Below, piece after piece: positions 57,592-64,000 of a stretch of DNA of 64,000 bases. The DNA is from Lunularia cruciata. Taxonomy: Eukaryota > Streptophyta > Marchantiopsida > Lunulariales > Lunulariaceae. Location of the stretch: positions 48,747,473-48,811,472 of the forward strand of contig OX419758.1 in the NCBI GenBank assembly GCA_948567375.1, read 5' to 3'. The notes beneath the pieces are model-generated. The model ran no database searches, was not told the DNA's origin, and worked only from the letters and a program-made list of their open reading frames with translations. Both the position numbers and the translations under genes were made by a program. Positions within the stretch are counted from its first letter, which is position 1. Every line of letters begins with the position of its first letter.

Positions 57592-59040
57592 GATGGGGAC
57601 TCCCTCCTATGAACCACCATGCTTGTAATAAAGGGAAGCAAGAGAACCATAAAAAGACCGCACAAAAGGAATGAAACTCACCAAGGATCCACCAGCCTCC
57701 CTAAGCTCTCTAAAGATGGATGCACATGAGATGCTATTAAACGTGTTCTCAACATCCACCTATAGGACGACCCACTCCGGATGGATATCTAGGAGTGCTC
57801 TAATGCTTAGAGATATAGCCTCACATCCTCCAGGTGTAGCTACTCCAAACTGACGTGGACTAAGGTGTTGTCGAAAGTAAGAACAATGCTGAAGGACAAT
57901 GGTACGACTGACAAAACGCAAAAAGATCTCTCCAATAGCAATTGGTTTAATGCCTCCCGTGTCCTCCTCTATCGCGAGAAGTAGACTAGCACCTAACACC
58001 CGACTAACAGACATAGGAATGTCTCCTCTTGCTACTACTACAGCCACTTGAAACAACTTGGTAAAACCACTAGAAGGATCATCTGCTTGGAAGCAATCTC
58101 TAAGGTGCTCATAAACCATCCTTGACAAGCCTCTTGAGGAAAGGTGGGGGGCAGTGCACAATGCTTGTGCAAATAATGACATATCAAGATATAAAGGTTG
58201 CTCAAGTTGATAATCTAAGACCTCTAGTGATAGTCCCTCTACTAATATAGGATGTAGTGAGCGTAAGGAAAAGATGGTCTCATCAGTAGGACTCGCTATA
58301 GACAAAGGGTATAGCGCTTATGCTGCTCTACTAAACTCTCCCGCTTGACCCAATGTCCTACATTGTTGTAATCAAGTGGAATCTGTGGTATCCTATGGTG
58401 ATGCCTGTCTCTTAAATCATGTAGCCCTAACAGACTCCTCTTGAAGGGCTGCCCAATCCCCCACTTGGAATCAATGAAATCTAGCAACCACCTCTCTATG
58501 CCCCGCACGTCCTCCTCTAGCATAACAAAGACACCATCAAGGGAGTAAGAGGAATAGGAACCATGCTAACTCATCCAAGGGATCACGTGCCAAATGATCC
58601 AGTGGTAGGCAAAAAGCATGTATAGCCTCATCATGAAGTGTGCGGGGTAGCCTATAGAATAGACGTGGACATGGAAAAATAGTCTCAAATAACCCCAAAA
58701 TGAAACCCGCCTGAGAAGCTAACCACTCCCACGACTCAATCGGTATCCCTAGAACAATCAACGACGGTATAGAAGAAGCATGTGTAATCTCGAGTATCAC
58801 TACTGTCGATGTGGTCGCTCGTCTCACGTAGGCATCCCAAGTGGTCCAATTGTAGTCCTTGTGCATCCTTCCTACATGGGTCTTTACCCTTTACGAGGTG
58901 AAGCATCGGTGACAGACCGGGCATGGTGTATCCCAACCCGCTCTGGACGACCCCACATGGGAAGGTGTGGTTATGGCTAGCACAAGAATAATGAGTAATG
59001 AATAATATTAGGTAGGTTCCGCAATAAAGAGTTTTGCTCA

Positions 59041-62000
59041 TGTGTTCACTTGCAATGTTCCCTAGTCAATTTTGGGAATACTTTCACAAAGATTTTCAAA
59101 ATGAAATTTATTCTTTGAATTATTAAATTCTCTTGCTATGAGATGTTATGAGATGTTATGAGACGTTTTGGATATTTGGGGCTTGCATGATAATAATTTT
59201 CAGTTTTTTACTTAAATCCAAAATTTTCAATTCCTCTTCTCACCCCGGATAAGTATGGATTCTAAATCAATGTCTTTGAATAGCTAATAATTTTGTGATG
59301 AGTATAGTCGCTGAAGAAAAAAATTTCCAATAAAGCTAAAGTGGAAAAATATATATAGATAATGTGTTATAAGACTTACTTTTGGTTGTGTCATAACTGC
59401 ATTCTCAAAATTAGAATATTACTTAGGTATTTATAATTATAATTTTTAAGTGTTTGGCACAAAACTTAAAACACCCTAGTTTTCTTATATACTGATGGTT
59501 AATCACAACAATCAACTTGTTATAAAGAGCTCCAAATTCCACACAATAGGAATGTGTTTGATTATATCCAAATCAATCTTTAATAGTCACAATAGAGCTT
59601 ATAAAAGCCTCAAAATAAATTCACAAATTTTCTGCTCATTTTATTTACTTTTATTTTATTTTTATTGACACTTCAAGTTTCTGTCATCTTGATTTTTGTT
59701 CTCTTCTTTAATTTTGTATACATGATGATAAGGTCAAATATTGAGAGTAAATATAATGGCGATGTTTAAGTTGAAGGCATATAGGTGTCTGATTTACAAA
59801 CAATACTACACCTTAAAGAGTAACATCTTTAAACTCATGTAAGGTAGATACAACTTGATGTAGACATGAGAATTGATAGAATTTTTTTTATCATATATTA
59901 AATAAGAGTTATTGTTTAAATTGAGCTCTAGTATTATTATTATCTCATTGACTATAAATTGGAGTGTATTATGTATTATGGAATAATACTCTAGCAAATC
60001 ACAAATGCACTAACTATTGGAATCCTAAGTCACATAATGCATAGTATCAAAGATGAGCAATTTTGAATATAATCAAATTGACATGTTTTGATCTTAATAA
60101 AATTAAGTTGTGAGCTAAGTTTGATCTGCATTAGTATGAATTGATTGATTCATTCTATAATTTCATACTTACATGGCACCTCTTTAATTATAATGACTCT
60201 TCGTTGCAAGAGGATAAGATTGACAACATTCCCTTGGCATTCATACTAATGCATCCAATTTGATATTGATACTTCCCAAAGAGCAAGAGCAAATAAAAAA
60301 CAGAAGTATGTATTTGATTGAATAGATACTATGTATACAAATTTTCTAAATATAGATCTATAATCCATAAAATACATAAGAGTTTAGAACACGTAGAGCT
60401 CTAGAGACATTCCAAATAAAAAGAATTTTAGAATAAGTAATTCACTGAAACTAGCTTAAAATAAGCAAATAACTAGCTTAAAATTTCCTAAGTATTTCTT
60501 TAGTTTTGGATACTTTAGTAAGAGCATTTTATAAGATATGAATCAAACTATCTTGATATAAATTTCATGCTTGTTCTTTGTTTCAAATTTATCTGTATAA
60601 TATTTCTTCTTTATGTATTACAGTCATATTGGAGAGTGTGTTATTGCCAATATATAGTGGTTTTGTTATATTTGTGTAGGTGCTAGTCCAAATAACACTA
60701 GAGGTTATCATGCACAATAGAACAAGGAGAAGAGATGCAAATAAAGGGTAGTAGGATAATCATGTCCAATGTAAGGTACCAAGGAGTGTTTGGTGTCTTA
60801 TATGGACTTATTTAGAAGAGAAAGTATATGTGAAGTGGTGGGTTAAAGGAAAAACAAAATGATGGGTTTATCATGGTATGAAGATAATACGTTTATTTGT
60901 AGTTTTGAAATGAGTAAAGTTTCTCTTTTGGCTTCTTCTACAATTTGACCTATATTAGGATGTTATGGGAATATTTTACATAAGGCTATTCTCATAGAAG
61001 TGTGAATGAAAAATATATCTACCCAGATGATTCAGATGATTGTATTCCTTGATACTTGAAATTTTGAGTTTTTATACCTATTATCAAGACAAGAGGATTG
61101 TACAAGAAATAGTTAAAGCAATAATTAATGTACCATGGTCTGGATTCTTAAGTTAGTCCATTGATGAAGAAAGTTCAGTGAGAGACTTTATCAAACATTA
61201 GGTTTTTATAACAAGCAAGATGTTATCAATGGTATTTATTACACCAAAGATCTTCCAAGGTAAGTATTAGCACTTGACTACTAGAAAAAGAGTTTGCTTC
61301 ATTCTCATTCAAGGTATAGTAGATTCAAGGATATTATTCAAACATCAAATGTGGGATGCTAAGTTCTAATAATGACCAATGCTTACAAATAGTTTAATAT
61401 CTAAAGAATTTTATTTTTTTGTTAAGTACTATCAACAATGCATATATCTTCATCTCTTATCTCCTTGGAAATTATAATACATGCTACAAACACAAATGAT
61501 TTTTCCTTACAATATGCAACCAAGGAGTTTAGAGGTTCAAAAGATATAAGATAAAGTTTATAAGGGTTGGTATTTGAAAGGTAAAGCAATGATACTAAAT
61601 GTTCTTCCTTTGTAAGATGTGCTCTCAAGTTGGTCTATAAGTCAAGATCTACCATAAATACTGTGAGGAAGGAAGATTGGAGGTGGAATAAGTATTTGGT
61701 AAAATTACTTGAAAGGTAAATAGATGATACTAAACGTTTTTTATTTATTAGATGTGCTCTCAAGTTGGTATATATATACTATGTTTTTTCAACTAAACCG
61801 CTTGAAGATAATTGAATATGACTTACCTTAATAATGAATGTCCAACCAATGAGATATAACACTCAACAAGTCATACCATAGTTCAAGAAGCAACTAAAGC
61901 TCACTTACAATTCAAGAAGTAATGTGTCATATTGTAAAAAAATTACAAATAAACATAAATAAAAATAAAAAAATAAAAAAATAAATTGTATTAAAGGATT

Positions 62001-62269
62001 AGCTACAAAATTTTGGTATGATTTATGTTAGTTGCTCAAAAATAAAATTTTATTATAAAATTTATGATAGTACATTCTATCTTTACATAATACATATAAT
62101 GTGGAAAAAAGTAGAAAGCAATCCTTGAATGCAATTTAAGAGATTTTCATAATCTTTTTATAACTTGTGAGTGGTGATTTGTGCTTAATAGGGCAAAGCT
62201 TCAATACAAGCAAAATTATAAACTCTATGTAAATAGCTAATTTTAAATCAAGTTAACAATAAGAGGTTT
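59041..62269. other. AT-rich repeat debris without a gene
   Basis: No gene supported. A unit around GATGTGCTCTCAAGTTGG with its upstream 45 bases occurs twice (about 61575-61640 and 61715-61765). No clear element ends were found. Confidence 0.35.
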
Positions 62270-62470
62270 CATGAATGTTCTTATGGGACCTTTATGGTAA
62301 TAGGAAATTATTATAAAGGATTTTATTGGACCTTATAAAAATATTTCATGGTTAAAAAATGCTTAGTACAAAAGTTGTATAGAGTGTCAAGCATTTCAAT
62401 TTTTGCAAAGTGGCCTAACTTACAAGGTTACAAGAGTGTTACAAGAAGGATTTGGTGAGCATTTCTAGCA
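62270..62470 (+). mobile_element. Possible Ty3/gypsy integrase remnant (zinc-binding region)
   Basis: On the + strand short pieces resemble the integrase zinc-binding region of Ty3/gypsy elements: an FYW-containing block followed by a SCIECQ-like Cys pair. The match is short and worn. No LTR was found nearby. Broken fossil if real. Confidence 0.3.
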
Positions 62471-64000
62471 AGTGGGTTTAAATAGCATGACCACATGTTA
62501 CAACCCCATGAGAAGTATGACCAAAACCTGCCATGTCATAAGCTACTATCTCTAAATTGAAATGGGAAATTTTAATGTCATCCAAAAAGTTCCAAGCATG
62601 AGTGGTACTTGAATAATGATCCTACATGGGTGCCAATTTCTTGGGCAAAAACCATTTTTAGATTGATGGCATGAACTTTTTTCTTGATCAAAGTTATTGG
62701 TTATTGGGTGCAATTATTTGTGAACATTTTGATTGATGTATAAGGGCCAATATCACTAACTAAACAACATTGAGCAAAACTTGTTTTTGGTGCCATATTC
62801 TTGAGATGAAACTAGACTTAGATTGTTGATAGAAGCATTTATCTTAAACATTGTTGGGTTAAATCATTTGAACATTGGGATTGACATATTGGCACCAACA
62901 TCACTAAGCAAATCTCCTTGACATTGACATTGTACCAACTTGAAAAATTCATACATAATGTGCCAAACTTGAAATTTGAAGGAATCCATAAGAGCCTTAG
63001 AGATTGTAGAATTATAATTTAATTTAGTGGAGTAAATAAAATTTTGTATTGTAATTCTTGCACATCTTCCCACTTCCCATCCTTTTGTCTCTTGCAACAT
63101 AGATTGTTTGCCTCTCATTCTCTTATAAACTAGTCACAATTCAATTCCTTCTTTTGCTAGTCTGCCTCCAATAAAGAGTATTGGATTTCAAGATCTATTT
63201 CAAATGTGTTGGTTGTACCAACACTTGTGCAATCTACTCATGCTATACCAACATATGTGCAGCTGATAATGACTCCTCCTTTCAAATCCTAATCAATCAT
63301 CTTTCTCTCAACTTTTACTCAATAAAACCAACCATGCAAAGCTAAGTTGCCACCCAAATGTGACACCAACATCAACATTTCAATTTTCCTTGTGCGGACA
63401 CCATTGAACTCACTCATGTACATAGAGGAGTTCTCAAATGTAAGGTCCTTGCATTCAGAATTACTTTCCTAAACCAATTAAGTACTCAAATGGGTATTAT
63501 ATGAGCAATTTCAATTTGAAATGTGCCTTGTTGTCAATTTCAAATGAATTTCATTAATTAAGACTAATTAATATTTATGAAAGGTCTTGTAACCTATAAA
63601 ATTCTATGTATCACCATTTTAACTTCCCAAAATTACTTTATGGCTCCAAAAGATCTGCCATAAACCCTTTTGTGCTCTCTCTACCTACCTCACAAAAAGG
63701 ATTAATTGACTTCTTGTAAAATTCTTTATGGGATCCTTAAACCACAAATTTTGGTTTCAAAAAGCATACCCTTTTTGAAACTCCCTAATGTATATGAAAG
63801 TAAGAATTTTATTAAGTTGACCATAAAGTCATATATATATATATATGTTCTATTTTTAAAGCCAAACAAGCTCCATTGCAATTTGTGAGCTAAATTTGTT
63901 CCTGACCTAGTAGGTTATTATTGCATGTTGTTAACATTTTCATTTTTCATCCACTAGAAAGTTGAAGAATTCATAACTTTGTTTCTAAATTTTAATGGAG
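62471..64000. other. AT-rich DNA without a gene
   Basis: No gene or element end was recognised. A short (TA)n run lies at about 63830-63846. Confidence 0.35.

Larger units (their letters stand above)
55722..59040 (-). mobile_element. Non-LTR retrotransposon with restriction-like endonuclease, decayed
   Basis: Read on the minus strand, an N-terminal region (58866-58296) leads into reverse transcriptase and then an endonuclease. Reverse transcriptase blocks are GGIKPIAIGEIFLRFVSR and LSPRQFGVATPGG (57760-58305), GTRKGDPLGGPLFAMAHF and LADDTHIVGP (57133-57591). A thumb-like region follows with ISCGGVGLLSMEETTPIAF (56683-57081). A Cys-x-Cys...His-x4-Cys finger (CECG...HMTRC) with a GG-x-RIATHDAIRD block lies near 56290-56480. 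The C-terminal PD-(D/E)xK-like endonuclease begins ADVVVTDPTW (56265) and includes FVPLALELYGAMD. The layout is that of LINEs with a C-terminal restriction-like endonuclease rather than L1. The frame is broken in about five places by stops and shifts, so the copy is dead. The 3' end carries the tail shared with 54071-54296. Confidence 0.8.

Overview
The window looks like nuclear DNA of a land plant, probably a bryophyte and perhaps a moss. Three host genes can be read with confidence: pheophorbide a oxygenase (PAO, chlorophyll breakdown), a circularly permuted RsgA/YjeQ-type GTPase with an organelle-like leader, and a plant-type PARP2 with two SAP motifs, WGR, regulatory and catalytic domains. 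Introns are mostly short (about 70-250 bases) with ordinary GT-AG borders. The moss assignment is inference; no species-specific marker was seen.

Layout. (1) 1-5.4 kb: gene-rich, mixed base composition. It holds the 3' end of an unidentified + strand gene and a many-exon - strand gene ending in two EF-hand-like loops and a short Cys-Gln-Pro repeat tail. (2) 5.7-30.4 kb: AT-rich repeat block without a host gene. Its core is one old Ty3/gypsy chromovirus fossil on the - strand (about 8.6-21.7 kb), split by a 5.8-kb L1-type LINE and by three solo LTRs. A TIR element, further LTR copies, a (TA)n tract, tandem duplications and a hairpin palindrome follow. (3) 30.4-31.9 kb: a 1.5-kb element with terminal inverted repeats of about 170 bases. 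(4) 33-53 kb: a gene island with PAO (+, intronless), the RsgA-like GTPase (+, 5 exons) and PARP2 (-, 19 exons, 658 codons). PARP2 intron 4 (3.3 kb) contains an inverted second copy of the 31-kb element. (5) 54-59 kb: a second TIR element with internal tandem repeats, and a decayed LINE with a C-terminal restriction-like endonuclease, plus extra pieces of its 3' tail. (6) 59-64 kb: AT-rich repeat debris, including a possible Ty3/gypsy integrase remnant.

The host genes do not form an operon-like or shared pathway. PAO and the GTPase are both expected to act in chloroplasts; PARP2 is nuclear. PARP2 and the GTPase are convergent, 1.7 kb apart. I found no rRNA, tRNA, CRISPR array or clearly new multi-gene system. 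The most unusual points are the human-L1-like ORF1 in a plant LINE, the intronless PAO, two apparent GC-AG introns in the EF-hand gene, the nested fossil series, and two repeat families with recognisable ends (AGGGGTTTTC-type TIRs, and the 31-kb/51-kb element).
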